Positions 42,056 through 53,400 are shown, counted from the first letter of the stretch. The stretch is 64,000 bases of DNA from Chaetoderma sp. LZ-2023a (GCA_034401795.1 CM067367.1:53960269-54024268), one strand, 5' to 3'. Translations and numbers: made by a program. The notes: generated by a model not told the origin, from the letters alone.

Positions 42056-42418
42056 GTTCAAAGATGAGCCACCAAGCTCTAACATACAGTGAACGGCTAC
42101 ACACTTTGAAATTACCAACCTTGGGATTTCGTAGATTATGTGGCGATATGATAGAGATTTATAAACATCTCAATAACGAATATGACAAGGAACATCAGAC
42201 TTCATTGAACTTCACAGCACAATTACAAGAGGCCATAGCTTTAAAATCATGAAAGTTAGACTCAGGCTAGACATAAGGAAGTACTCCTTCCCATTGCGGT
42301 TCACTGATTATTGGAATAAACTTTCTGAATATGTCATCAGCGCACCTTCAATTAATTCTTTTAAGCATAGATTGGACACACTTTGGGAAAGTCACCGCTT
42401 GCGCTTCAACTTCTAAGC
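42056..42418 (+). pseudogene. CR1/L2-like non-LTR RT, broken copy, part 3
   Basis: LTYSERLHTLKLPTLGFRRL, then GDMIEIYKHLN, a frameshift near 42245, LDIRKYSFPLRFTDYWNKL and a final stop at about 42416. This is the C-terminus of ORF2. Confidence 0.85.
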
Positions 42419-42549
42419 TAAACCTACATGCATTTCCAATTCTACTTCAATACTAGTTGACTGATGTGAAACTGTTATTCCTGACGTTAGACGCGTGAGG
42501 CCTGCTGCCAGATGTCCTTTCATTGTATCATTGTATCGTAGTGATAATG

Positions 42550-43808
42550 ATGGGTAAAAGGTTTTTGAAAACCATTCGAACCTTTAGTGAAATTTCCTGG
42601 AAACGGCTAATCTATTTACCAAATGTCAGCATGGATTTAGACGTAAAAGATCATGTAAAACTCAACTACTAGAATACCTGGAGGATTTAACAGCCATGCT
42701 TGACTCAAACGAACCTGTCGATGCAATATATTTAGACTTTTCAAAAGCTTTCGATACTGTACCACACCAACGACTCCAAACAAAACTGAGAAGCTATGGT
42801 ATTGGCGAAAATTTAGTAAAATGGATAGGGAACTACTTAAGCAACAGGAGCCAGAGAGTTAGAATTAATGATGCATCATCGGACTGGATTGAGGTGACCA
42901 GCGGCGTGCCACAAGGAAGTGTTCTAGGACCTATACTTTTTCTGATATATATAAATGACCTACCTGATCGATTAACCTGCCACTGCAAAATATTTGCAGA
43001 TGATACAAAGATGTACGGCAACCCAGCTACCAGTCAGATTCAGGAAAACATAAATAAAGTATGTAAATGGTCGCAGACATGGCAACTATCTTTCAACACA
43101 GACAAAACGCATGTCATGCACTTCGGCAGAAATAACCCTCAAACCAAATACTATATGACAGATACACCTGATCCACATCCTGTATCAACATCAGATGTAG
43201 AAAAAGATTTGGGGGTTCATGTCGACAGAAACCTCTCTTTTGACATACATATAGGGAACATTGTATCCAAGGCAAACAGTACAATAGGACTAATCAAGAG
43301 AACATTTACCAACATTGATCAATCTACTTTCACGCTACTATACAAATCACTTGTGCGACCCATTCTTGAATACTGCAACTCAGCATGGTCTCCAAGACTG
43401 AAAAGGCAATCGCAGCTATTAGAAAGAGTACAACGCAGAGCAACAAAACTTGTCCCACAAATCAGAGAGTATAGCTACACAGAAAGACTTGAAGCCCTAA
43501 ATCTAATGTCACTGAAATATAGACGGTTTCGTGGAGATTTGATTGAAACATTCAAACTCATCAAAGATCTATATAATATTGATAAGAACTACTTTTTCGA
43601 ACTGTCCAATGTTACACGGACCAGAGGTCATAGGCTCAAGCTCAACATAAAACGTAGCAGCAAAGATATTCGGAAGCACTCCTTCGCAAATAGAGTGGCA
43701 CCACATTGGAATTCACTGCCAACAACAATAGTCGAAGCAACCACAGTAGAAATATTCAAGGGCAAACTAGACATCTTTTTCAAAGAAAGAATATTTGAAT
43801 TCGACTGA
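42550..43808 (+). CDS. CR1/L2-like non-LTR ORF2 C-terminal half, open
   Basis: Coding similarity begins at about 42605 (QHGFRRKRSCKTQLLEYLED), and the frame is open from an ATG at 42696 for 370 codons. RT motifs: DAIYLDFSKAFDTVPH, SGVPQGSVLGPILFLIYIND and IFADDTKMYG with both catalytic aspartates, then GLIKRTFTNID, LVRPILEYCNSAWSP and SYTERLEALNLMSLKYRRFRG. The N-terminal endonuclease and the start of RT are missing, as with typical 5' truncation during insertion. The lack of stops implies a young copy, but it cannot be autonomous. CR1, L2 and Crack-like clades cannot be told apart here. Confidence 0.92.
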
Positions 43809-44080
43809 ACACAATTAATTGTGGTGTGGCTTTGGACGTTGCTGTTACACATATGCTTATACAACATATGTGAGCCGTCAATTCCCAAAGTCATAATACA
43901 ATTATTACATCACAGTGGACTAATCTTGAAACAGCCTGTGCATCTACATGAACATGCACACATGAAGATAGCTACACGTGTTGTATCCAGACCAGGGTTG
44001 CCTGCCCTACCAGTTTGGCACTGAGGCAATAACAAGCCAATGGCTTATGCCTTGTAAATTGATGTTGATGTTGATGTAGT
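43809..44080 (+). mobile_element. 3' UTR and tail of the 42550 non-LTR copy
   Basis: It ends GGCAATAACAAGCCAATGGCTTATGCC, then TTGATGTTGATGTTGATG. CR1-group elements end in short tandem repeats rather than poly-A. The block AATGGCTTATGCC also occurs at 39535, just before the broken copy, so another tail is fused there. Confidence 0.75.
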
Positions 44081-44384
44081 GAGGGATCTACGTGAACAAA
44101 ACAATAATGAGGAAGTAGAAACCTTACGTACGTTTTCGTTCTCCAAATATTTTCCTTTTACCGTATATGCGCCAAGTAACCTAGGAATTGCATATATTGT
44201 ATTTCATATCTTTTCATTTTTCTTCGGAATTTGACTATATCGTCAATCTCTCCCCCTTTTATTGTTCACGCCATACGGAAAGAGCATGTCAAAACGAAAA
44301 CCGGTGTCTTAAATAAGAGGTAGTAAAAATTGAACTTGTATCCAGTCAACTCGTCCTAAATACAACTCGTTCTCCTTGCTAGTT

Positions 44385-44606
44385 TAATGTTAATGTCTTC
44401 ATATGTATCTTTATGTATTGTAAGTTATGTTAATGCTTTTTATTGGTGTCCTCTTTGTGTGTCTCTTCACATCTTGTGTGTAATGTAGTGCGATATATAT
44501 TTGTAAGGGGTCCATCATTTTATAGGCATTGCCGTGGATGGACTGCCTGTAGTATCTGTATAAATGTGCATAAACCGTGAAATAAATAATATTGAACTTG
44601 AACTTG
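44385..44606 (+). mobile_element. non-LTR 3' tail fragment ending (TTGAAC)n
   Basis: TATGTATCTTTATGTATTGT, GGATGGACTGCCTGTAGTAT, CCGTGAAATAAATAAT, then TTGAACTTGAACTTG. The terminal hexamer repeat marks the 3' end of an L2/CR1-like element; only the UTR is present. Confidence 0.55.
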
Positions 44607-44609
44607 CCA

Positions 44610-45020
44610 TAAGAAGGAATCCATTTTCCCCCAATGACAGAATTGACACTAAAAATCCCATTACATCCCTAAAAAAGGGCAAAGCTGAAAGCAGCAGATG
44701 GGTATTACCGCAGAGTAGCCTACTTGTTTAATCTGGGAAATCTAGATAATGAATGCTGCGATTGAGGCTATATCCTTATTCTTACCCCTCACGAAAAGTG
44801 GTAACACAAGTTTATTTCTGTTACTTACTTTTAGCGCTTTCTTCTTATGGCGAAAAACGCATCATAGAACTATAGTCTTACTTATTAAAATGTTGTAGGC
44901 ATTGAAAAGATTATAGATAATGTTATTTACTTAGTACTTACATACTTTCCTCCTCCGTTAGACGTAAACAAGTGCCATTGTTTCGTTTAAGTTAATTATG
45001 TCTCCATTAATTTTGTCATA
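44610..45020. other. no gene seen
   Basis: Flank of copy B of the ORF family. Nothing supported. Confidence 0.4.
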
Positions 45021-45399
45021 ATGAACCATCACACTAGGCTTGCACGATTATCCGATATTATCGAAAATCATGATTTTTTTTTCAGCCACGATTTTTTACG
45101 ATGTGATTTTGAAAAAATCGAAATATCGCCAAAATTTTACTGTCATGTCGTATTCTGTTTATTTGTAGCATAGGTGTCTATTACGTCAAGCTGTTCAATT
45201 TATTTCCAAACCAACATCTCAGAGAAAGGGTGGGATTATACTAGGAATAGGTAAAAAAAAGGTGAAAGTTCATTCGAAAATTCAACGCAATCTACCGGTA
45301 TAATTTCTTGCCGCCTTACTGTATACCTCAAAACCATGATCGCGGGAGTGAAATTATTACCTGGGAAGGTATAAATATCGCATGTTTTGTAATATGCAT

Positions 45400-45945
45400 G
45401 GTTTATAAAATCAAAAGTAATCCAAAATTTGACATTAAATGGCGTCGGGGGAATATATAAATCACATGATATTGCTTGCTCTCCTGTTTTTGGAGGCGAG
45501 AGGTGGTGCGTTCACAAATGTGATAGCTAAATGAGATGGTATACACGCTTTAGCAAGAATGACGAACTATCCTAGATGTTTCTGAAGGATAACTATTATT
45601 AGCAAAATATATAAATCACGTGATATTGCTCGCTTTCCTGGTTTTGGAGGCGAGGGTGGTGCGTTCACGAATGTGATAGCTAAATGAGATAGTATACACG
45701 CTTTAGCAAGCAAGGTGATCTATCCGACATGTTTCTGAAGCCTAACTATTATTATTAACTGGGTACTCGGTAAATGCAGAGCAGATCCAAACATTAGACG
45801 TCTATGGTTTTAATGTACGTTCCTAATATCACGTGATTTGTATATTTTCACAAAGACGACATTAAATGTCAAATTTTATAAACGATGATTTTAACAGATT
45901 ACACAATATTTAGGTTGTCCAATGTAATAATTTCACACACCGCCC
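45400..45945. mobile_element. inverted-repeat insertion inside hAT-like element 2
   Basis: AAAATTTGACATTAAATGGCGTC and ATAAATCACATGAT at the left are mirrored by ATCACGTGATTTGTATATTT and GACATTAAATGTCAAATTTTAT at the right. Related to the element split around the left DIRS-like arm. Two GGAGGCGAG.GGTGGTGCGTTCAC units lie in the middle (45495, 45645). Confidence 0.6.
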
Positions 45946-45962
45946 CCCCCCCCCCCCCCCCC
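45943..45962. repeat. poly-C tract
   Basis: A near-uninterrupted run of C. Confidence 0.95.
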
Positions 45963-46579
45963 AATGATGGATATGGTATACATTAAGCCAAGGGTTAAGG
46001 CGGCAGGAAATTATTACGTGTGTCCTATTTTCGTGTTGTTAACGATCGGTTTTAGTTTAAGCATCTTGGCGACTGGATTTCAAGTTTTTGTTGAAATTTA
46101 CCGGTTAGAAGTCATCCGGCTAAAACTGATATGAAAACTCAGAGTGAAACCGATATGGCTACATAAGCCACACCACGCAGTCCAACTCAACCCATGACCA
46201 ATTCACCCCGTGAATTCATATGCCTTAAAGTAGGCTATATGATATATCGAAATATCGCGATTTTTTTTCACCACGATATATCGCGATACCTCCTAGGACA
46301 ATATCGTGCAAGCCTACGTCACACCGGCGACACCAACAGCTGGACGAGACGGTGTCGTTCAACTTCCACAACGATGGTTGCCCAGCCCCACTGGAACGTG
46401 AATCTTGCACTGACTCACGAAGTCGGTCTTTGTGCGACCTGGAGAGGTGCGAATCCCGCTCTGTCACCCCGAGACAAGCTAACCAGCACTGTCGTGCAAT
46501 GGACATGGCCATGGGGGGGTCGCGGACCAATGCGCAGCCCCGGATGCTACAGACAACTTAATACTTTCCCTGAAAGCAA

Positions 46580-46690
46580 GCAAACATTGGCCCAACATTT
46601 ACCACTACATTGGGCTCACATAGTTTTGCTCACGGCCAAACATTGGCCCAACATTGGCAATACATTATTGGACCAACATTGAGCCATCGT
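46580..46690. repeat. GGCCCAACATTGGC repeat, second locus
   Basis: CACATAGTTTTGCTCACGGCC and CATTGGCAATACATTATTGG match 23945-24000 closely. Confidence 0.75.
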
Positions 46691-47275
46691 CTGCATTAAT
46701 TAAAAATAATAGCAACCTATATGATACATAATTCAGATAATATTGTTAAGAGAGCATGAGCTCCACAGCCGGTAGTTAGTAGGATCTTGCTACCAAACAC
46801 GAAGCTCGATTGCATAAGGATTCAGAAGCTGTAATGAACTATGACGGTCTCTCGCCCTTTATTATTTTGTCCCGTCGAAAAGCTTGTGTCATAGCAATGC
46901 GTAATAATACATTACCCGACGTATTATCACCACAAACACATAACCGTCCCATTCCACCGTTGTACATTTACACACACCACAGCGTGTGTTCTAACGGTAA
47001 AAAGTTAACCCACACGAACGACACACCAGTGCTCCAGATAACGTTCTTCACTTGGGAGTATGGTACCTAGTAATTTTTCAACTGACGCGTACAACATAAT
47101 TCATGAGGAGTACAAGACTTTTTCAGTTTTGACCACTGTGTCTTCTCCTTTAACTCTCAAGTTTGTTCAAGAAATTTTCTACTTTCTCAGACGTGATGCC
47201 TGAGGCATTGCCTGAGGCGGACAACCTAGTTGAATCCATGACATTTATATTTTGCTACTGAATAAATAGAATCGG
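46691..47275. other. no gene seen
   Basis: An 86-codon plus-strand frame (46810-47070) has no recognisable domain. Confidence 0.35.
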
Positions 47276-47280
47276 AGAAA

Positions 47281-47412
47281 ATGTTCAGTTGCAGACCAAG
47301 CGAAAATTATTTTTTTAAATTTATGACTGGAATGACTGACTTGATTATCGAGCCAGTCATTCCAGTGGTAAATTTTCTAAAATGGTCTCTTGGTCTGCAA
47401 CTGGCCATTTCC
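47281..47412. mobile_element. MITE family 1 copy
   Basis: GTTGCAGACCAAGCGAAAAT, ATGACTGGAATGACTG..GAGCCAGTCATTCCAGTGGTAAAT and CTTGGTCTGCAACTGGCC form an almost complete palindrome. Confidence 0.88.
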
Positions 47413-48815
47413 CGAGACCACTGCAGAAGCTTTTTATGGCCATGTTTGGGACTCATTGTTATATTGATCAATTAACTAACTAGTCAGCCATGCCTATCAG
47501 ATTTCTATTTCTGAATAAAAATATATTTGTACAATGTATATCAAAAGTTAGTTTATTTTAAATTTAGCTGTGTTATGGTGCAGATACGATTATCCTGTAG
47601 AGATACACTAGCATTGTAAAGACTATCTCTGTGACATAGTGGCAAATGAATAAATATTATTGCTATAATAATGCATGTTGTTCTGAATTCTAAAATTTGT
47701 TTTAAAGGAGGTAAATTTAGAAGTTAGTTTGATTGAAAAAATTTACAGACAACAATTAATCACTTACAGAAGTTAGTCATATTGTTTTCAAAATAATCTG
47801 CAGAGCTTCAACTTTAACATACGATACATGTATCATTGACATTGGATATAAAATAGAAAGAAAAGTGTTAACACTCCACATTTTCACGGAGCATTTCTTT
47901 ATTTAGAAGGGAAATTCCAGTTTTTTGCTTCCTAGTTGATTAAGATGGGACTAAGGTATAGAAGTTCTGACAAGACAAGTTATTGCAATTAGAATATTGT
48001 TCATTTAATCTTGGCAAGTTTCTTACTAAAAATATAATCCAAGGTTAGAAGTGCTAATATATATAGCTAATTATATATATATATATAACAGGTCTTTTAA
48101 TATTTGTCAGTAAACTAAATCAGGTGAAGAGAACTTGCAGTTGTTATTGGCAGAGTAATTCTTCAGCCTACCAACGGAAATTGTTTTAAATTTCATATTA
48201 AAAGCTATTGCTATAATTACCTCTCCAATTAAAATAAGTGTGAAAGAACAAACTTTTACAAATATTTCTAATATAATGAAATTTTCACAGTTAAAAAATC
48301 TTCCATCTCCACTCATATGTTATCCTTAATTACAAAATTCCATATAAGATATGCCTTCATGGAGATTCAGAGTTTCTGAAATACAAACTCGGATTATATT
48401 GGTGCGGTTAATGCAAAGGTCTTGTAATAAAGAAAAGAATACCTCTTGCAGAGACGGAGCTCCTACCATTTAGTGATAGCAGTATAGGCACTGCTTTTAT
48501 GCTTATATTGTGGTATGTCATAGTATGTGACTAGCGTGTTGATTCCCCTTTGTGAAATTGACTAGGCTCTATTTGATAATGGCATCAGGCCAGTACTGGC
48601 AATTTAATACACTATTGCGTACTGCATTTACATGAGACGTACATGGTACACATGAATATTTCAATATTTGCGTACATGGATGATTTGTATGTGTACAGTA
48701 CGCTTGTACGCGCCTTATCTGGAGTACTGACATACACCCACCAACACCCATTGAAATACTGATACGCAGTAATGGATCGGCTCATTAGATCTTTGGAAAG
48801 AGACCCTATTGTATT
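47413..48815. other. no gene seen
   Basis: AT-rich; a short (TA)n lies at about 48067-48086. Frames of 60-69 codons are uninformative. Confidence 0.4.
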
Positions 48816-48817
48816 AT

Positions 48818-48852
48818 TAGCTCACCTGGCCAGAATGGCCAAGTGAGCTGAT
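48818..48852. repeat. AGCTCACCTGGCC hairpin at repeat start
   Basis: TAGCTCACCTGGCCAGAATGGCCAAGTGAGCT forms a near-perfect hairpin at the left edge of the tandem repeat that follows. Confidence 0.75.
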
Positions 48853-48904
48853 GCGATGGCGTTTACAATAACTGTGTTGTCTGTCGGCTGTCAACTTTTT
48901 CTTT

Positions 48905-49980
48905 AAACGACTTCTCAAGAACCATTGGGCCGATTTCAATTATATTTGGCAGGAAGCATCCCTAGGGTATCGTTGTTCAAACGACGCCGATCGGCCAAAA
49001 TGGGCAATTTTTAGAAACACCAAAAAATCTTCTCCGAAACCGCTGGAGGAATTGATTCAAAACTCATAACACATACTCTATTGCAACGGTAGACCCAAGT
49101 TTGTTCAAGGCAACCTGATTGGCCAATTTTCCTGGATGACCTAGTTTTCACGAAAATGACTTCTCCCGAACCGCTGAAGGGATAGACTGAAGTTTGGTAA
49201 ATATGCTTAGGGACCAAGGTCCATTCAAATTTGTTCAAGGGAAGTTTGTACGTTAAAAAACATGGCCGCCATCAACCAATCAAAATTTAGCGTTTGTTGG
49301 TCATATTGGCTTTTTTGTATTTGATGTATTTTGATGGCGAAAATTGCTTTATATATGCTTATCAGTGTGGCGAGTTCAAATATGCCACTACTGAGACTGT
49401 CGGATAAATGGTTTGGCTGCCATCTTGGTTTGTTTTCCCGCCATATGCTCCCATAGTAAAGCAATGGGTCCATAGTAAAGCAATAGGGAATTCTTTTAAA
49501 AGACTTCTTCTCAGGAACCACTGGGCCAATTTCAATTATATTTTGGAGGACGCATTCATAGGGCATAGAGATCTAAGTTTGTTCAAACGAAGCAAATCGG
49601 TCAAAATCCAAGATGGCCACCGGCCAAAATGGTTGATTTTTAGAAGCACTATAAAAATCTTCTTTTCCGAATACGCTGGAGGAATTGATTCAAAACTCAT
49701 AACACATCATCTGTGGCAACGGTAGACCCAAGTTTGTTCAAGGCAACCTTATTGGCCGATTTTCTTGGCAGCCATCTTGAATGACTTAGTTATCGTGAAA
49801 ACGACTTCTCCCGAACCGCTGAAGGGATAGAGCTGAAATTTGGTAAATATGCTTAGGGACCAAGGGCCATTCAAATTTGTTCAAAGAAACTTTGTACATT
49901 AAAAAACATGGCCGGCATCAACCAATCAAAATTTAGCTTTTGTTTTTCATATTGGCTTTTTTGTATTTGATGTATAATTG
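48905..49980. repeat. two-unit tandem repeat (about 600-bp period)
   Basis: Each unit has GACTTCTCAAGAACCATTGGGCC or its variant (48908, 49502), AATTGATTCAAAACTCATAACACAT (49050, 49683), GCAACGGTAGACCCAAGTTTG (49083, 49719), CTGAAGGGATAGA (49176, 49821) and AAAAAACATGGCCG..ATCAACCAATCAAAATTTAGC (49255, 49902). The pattern 'accatt/actgggccaatttcaattatattt' is a widespread repeat type in marine invertebrate genomes, from general knowledge. The frames within it are not genes. Confidence 0.85.
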
Positions 49981-50297
49981 TCAGAATGTGTTGTAAATAA
50001 CAAGTATGTATGAGACTTTGAAAACAGTCTAAACACAGTGGTCATATCCATCACAGGTGTGTGTTTGTCATTCTGAGATTGACTTAGAATGTCTTTTGGG
50101 AATTTGGTACCGGTATTACAGATGTTATTCCATTCACTGCATCCAGTCATTTAAGACTGATGAAGAAATCATGCAAGGCGATCTGTCTGTTCCACTAGGC
50201 ATTGATTTGGTGCACAGGCTGCAAAACAAAGGAAAGTACTTTTGAGTCATATAATATATCACCAGTTGGGCACCCCACCCCCACTCCATCCCCTGAA

Positions 50298-50711
50298 ATT
50301 GCAGACCAAGAGAATGCTATTTTTGAAATCTTATCACTGCTATGATTGGCTCAGTCACCAAGTCAGTTATTCCAGTATTAAGTTGTCAAAAATAGTCTTC
50401 TCATGGTCTGCAAATGGAAGTTTTCTATGGGGCAATGCATAATCCATTTGCAGACCAAGCGAATGCTATTTTTGAAATCTTATCACTTCCATGATTGGTT
50501 CAAGCACCAAGCAGTCATTGCAGGGGAAAGTTGTCAAAAATAGTCTTCTCACTATCTGCAAATGGATATTTTCTATGTGGCAATGTATATCCATTTGCAG
50601 ACCAAGAGAATGCTATTTTTGAAATCTTATCACTGGAATGACTGGCTCAATCTTCAAGCCATTTCAGTAATAAGTTGTCAAAAATAGTCTTCTCATGGTC
50701 TGCAAATGGAT
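50298..50711. repeat. tandem array of three MITE family 1 copies
   Basis: Copies at about 50298-50420, 50443-50566 and 50591-50711 share TTGCAGACCAAGMGAATGC, TTTTTGAAATCTTATCAC and GTTGTCAAAAATAGTCTTCTC..CTGCAAATGG. The spacers are also alike (TTTTCTATGKGGCAATG), giving a period near 146 bp. The array therefore grew by tandem duplication, not by separate insertions. Confidence 0.88.
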
Positions 50712-51640
50712 ATTTTCTATGGGACAATTTTTTTTCTTGACTACATTTTCTCATTACAGGGTTCATACATCTTCTGCAGAATGAAATTTCATACTTTTTC
50801 TATACCTTTTCCAGACCTAATTAATCAACTTCTAGTCCCATTTTGTGTCTCAAATCTGTGTCCATATGAAAGCTGCCAAATTTTTCAGAAAAATTATGAA
50901 ATTTGTAGCAAGATCATCAATATTTCGATTATTATTTATATTATTTTGCAAATGAGAATCACATCTGACAGTATTTTAATGTCCCATACATTTTCCAAAC
51001 CTGTAGAAAATATTACATTTTCCATACTTTTCAAGGCCTGAATATATTGGTTTCTTATAATTTTACAGACTCTGTGTACTTGTGTATGAACCATGCCATT
51101 AAAGGGTTAACCTTTCCCTTGAGGAATATTTTAATTTCAAGGCAGCCATACTGGAAAAACTGGAAAATTGCCTTAAAATAAGTTGACTGGAATACATGTC
51201 TGGAACGCATGCAACAATATCTTCCAGTCTAACAATTTCAAATTAAAGATTTTATATTTTCAAATCTGTATGATTACATTGCTTAAAATCACATTTCCAA
51301 GACTTTATTAGTGTGTACACAGGTCTGGCAGTGTGTCTGTCTGTCTGTCAAAAAGTGTAACATGTTGCATAATGGAACTTAACAACTTTTATCATTTGTT
51401 CCTTTTGACAATATCTATTTTTGCTATGATATCTGCCCTGCATTCAAAATCCAATATGGCTACCTGATTTAAACAATTCAGATCCAGAAAGTGTATAATG
51501 TGCCACCACCTTATTCGACCACAACACCATAGGGTTAGTTTTAACACTGGAAATGGAAGTCACTGTAAATGATTCTTGTTGTGTTGTTTTAACCCTTCAA
51601 CACTCAAGCCAGCCAAAAATGGCTTCTGCAGTGGTCTTGA
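50712..51640. other. no supported gene
   Basis: A 111-codon frame (50706-51041) is AT-rich with a Phe/Ile bias. I cannot support it. Confidence 0.35.
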
Positions 51641-51644
51641 AAAA

Positions 51645-51772
51645 TGTCCATTTGCAGATTAAGAGGATTATTTTTTTTAATTACCACTGGGATGGCTGGC
51701 TCAGTAACCGAACCAGTCATTCCAGTGTTAAAATTTCAAAAATAATATCTTGATCTGCAAATAGACATTTTC
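51645..51772. mobile_element. MITE family 1 copy
   Basis: GTCCATTTGCAGATTAAGAG, TTACCACTGGGATGGCTGGCTC and the mirrored CCAGTCATTCCAGTGTTAAAATTTC..CTGCAAATAGAC. Confidence 0.85.
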
Positions 51773-51851
51773 AATGAAAACATGGAATTTTGTTTTAATT
51801 CAAGGATTAAAAGATTACAGCGTTTTTCATTAAACCATTGTGAAAGTTTTC

Positions 51852-51955
51852 AGGAGGCGGCAACTATTTTTTAGATTTTATCACTTGAAGAATTGGCTCG
51901 ATTAACAGCCAGTCATTCCAGTGGTAAATTTACAAAAATTATGGTCTGTAATTAC
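51852..51955. mobile_element. MITE family 1 copy (degenerate)
   Basis: CGGCAACTATTTTTTAGATTTTATCACTTGAAG, ATTGGCTCG and CCAGTCATTCCAGTGGTAAATTTAC. The ends are lost. Confidence 0.65.
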
Positions 51956-52200
51956 TGCAGTGCTGTACCGGTATTCGAAAATCTTGTGTTATTTATGACA
52001 AAGGATAAATAAATGGCTATAAATAACTGGCTGATTATTTTGAAAACAATTTGACAGTAAAGAACTTAAGGAAGCAACAACACACTCAATCTGTTTTCCA
52101 AATAATCTGCCAACTATTATCTGTCACATAGGGCATACACTTGGCTCGATTCGCTATTCTGACAGTTACTCTGTGCTCCTAGTGTGGTCATAATAGACAG

Positions 52201-52253
52201 GTTGTTATTACACCACAAAAACATCCATTACCATTCAATCAGTACTTGCTAAA
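52201..52253. repeat. terminal inverted repeat, right main element (inner)
   Basis: GTTGTTATTACACCACAAAA...TTGCTAAA; its complement closes the element at 57859-57911. Confidence 0.88.
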
Positions 52254-52645
52254 TCAATTATTTGCATTTTGCTATCAGAATAAGATTTTTATGCCTGCAT
52301 ACACACCTCCCCATGCCTAATCCTATTCCTATGGACCCTCAACCAGGCTACTGGTTGAGTCCCATCTCCAGCCTACCATCAGGTATAGACTGGCACCAGT
52401 CTATACTCACCTCATAGTGACACTTGTCGCTAAGCGTGCTCGCGCATGCGCATTAGAGGCCGATTAGGAAACAGATTCACTTTTCAATTATTCTGCAGGC
52501 AGAATAGTTGTCTAAAAATATTTGTATAAGTTTTTGTGTTTTGCGCTGTGTCAGTGATACCTTTTGACTTTATATCTCTGAAGAATATGCCCAATATGAA
52601 GTCAATCCTCCCTAAGTTACGTCTAGGAAGTATAATTGTGTTTAT

Positions 52646-52942
52646 ATGGTATCTTATAGACGAATTTTATATATTACCGGTTTTCGCGAAGATCGTTTTG
52701 CTTCGTGGTATCTTGATTATTATGCCTATCCTTACTTCATCATCATCATTAATAATGTCCAGTCCATTTCTAGAGCCTGTAACGAATTGTCAGATACGGC
52801 AAAGTGTTCATCGTCAAAATGTGATCGTCATCACTCTATCGAGTTCGCCGGGCACATCTGTGCGAAGTGTACATCCGGTACACCCAATTCTATGTGTGGA
52901 ATTTGTAAAGGGTGGCCTGTTTCGGTAGCGAAAGTATTTTGA
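52646..52942 (+). CDS. Cys/His-rich small ORF at 5' end of the element
   Basis: 98 codons. After an aromatic/hydrophobic N-terminal part (WYLDYYAYPYFIIIINN) comes a segment with nine Cys and several His (ACNELSDTAKCSSSKCDRHH, then HICAKC and SMCGIC). The CxxC pairs suggest zinc binding. The Cys positions are conserved in the left arm even where its frame is broken, which argues for past selection. I do not know this as a standard DIRS domain. It may be the N-terminus of ORF1. Confidence 0.5.
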   Translation: MVSYRRILYITGFREDRFASWYLDYYAYPYFIIIINNVQSISRACNELSDTAKCSSSKCDRHHSIEFAGHICAKCTSGTPNSMCGICKGWPVSVAKVF

Positions 52943-53400
52943 TTTTATTTTTAAAGATTTGTCTGTCACAATCGCTGCCCTCTGGTCGTCCGTCCCTTTC
53001 CTCCGTTGCGAGCAAGGCAAAGGCTGTTTCCTTTGCTCAATCTTCGGTTCCTTTATCGGTAGCAACGGAGGGGGGAAACTCATCGGGAAATTCTGACGCC
53101 GGGTTGGCGCTTTTTGCGAGGTTCGAATCTTTTGCCTCGGTGCTGACTAAATCTCTCGATGAGCAAATATCTTCTGCTATTAAGGAGGCCAAATAAGCAA
53201 GAAAGTTCTTCAAGTTCGAAGGATAGCCCAAAGGCTAGCGGGCGTTCCCACAAATGGGGAATGTCGGCCCCTCTAACCTCGATGCAGGTTAGTGTCACCA
53301 AAGCAGAAGTCAAGAGCATCCAAGCTCATGAAGGTGTGCTCGATGCAGTGCACCAGATAAAATCCACATAAGACTTGAGGGTGACGGGCATAACCCTCAA
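52912..53400 (+). pseudogene. gag-like ORF1, right copy (frameshifted)
   Basis: ALFARFESFASVLTKSLDEQ, then ISSAIKEAK, stops at 53196. The left-arm copy reads on (KKQESSSSSEDR...). A small deletion here (GCCAAATAAGCAAG) causes the stop. Confidence 0.6.

Larger units (their letters stand above)
45035..46316. mobile_element. hAT-like non-autonomous DNA transposon 2
   Basis: It begins TAGGCTTGCACGAT and ends ATATCGTGCAAGCCTA, with flanking CATCACAC (45027-45034) and CGTCACAC (46317-46324), an 8-bp duplication with one difference. Copies A and C of the interrupted ORF show the sequence without the insert. Subterminal CGATAT motifs resemble the first hAT-like element. No transposase. 1282 bp. Confidence 0.88.
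45022..46560 (+). pseudogene. unidentified ORF family, copy B, split by a hAT-like element
   Basis: ATGAACCATCACAC at 45021 continues at 46317 as CGTCACACCGGCGACACCAA (HTGDTNSW), then NDGCPAPLERESC and SRSVTPRQANQH, alignable to copies A and C. A frame shift follows TNSW. The function is unknown. Confidence 0.5.

Noticed and set aside
46322..46560. Structural RNA (RNase P/MRP-like) in copy B of the ORF family
   Set aside because: Considered because three conserved copies exist, but shared blocks fit protein-level alignment better and no diagnostic RNA motif is seen.
50300..50711. CRISPR-like array (repeat, spacer, repeat)
   Set aside because: The spacing is regular, but the repeats are palindromic 125-bp MITEs, the spacers are alike, and the genome is eukaryotic.
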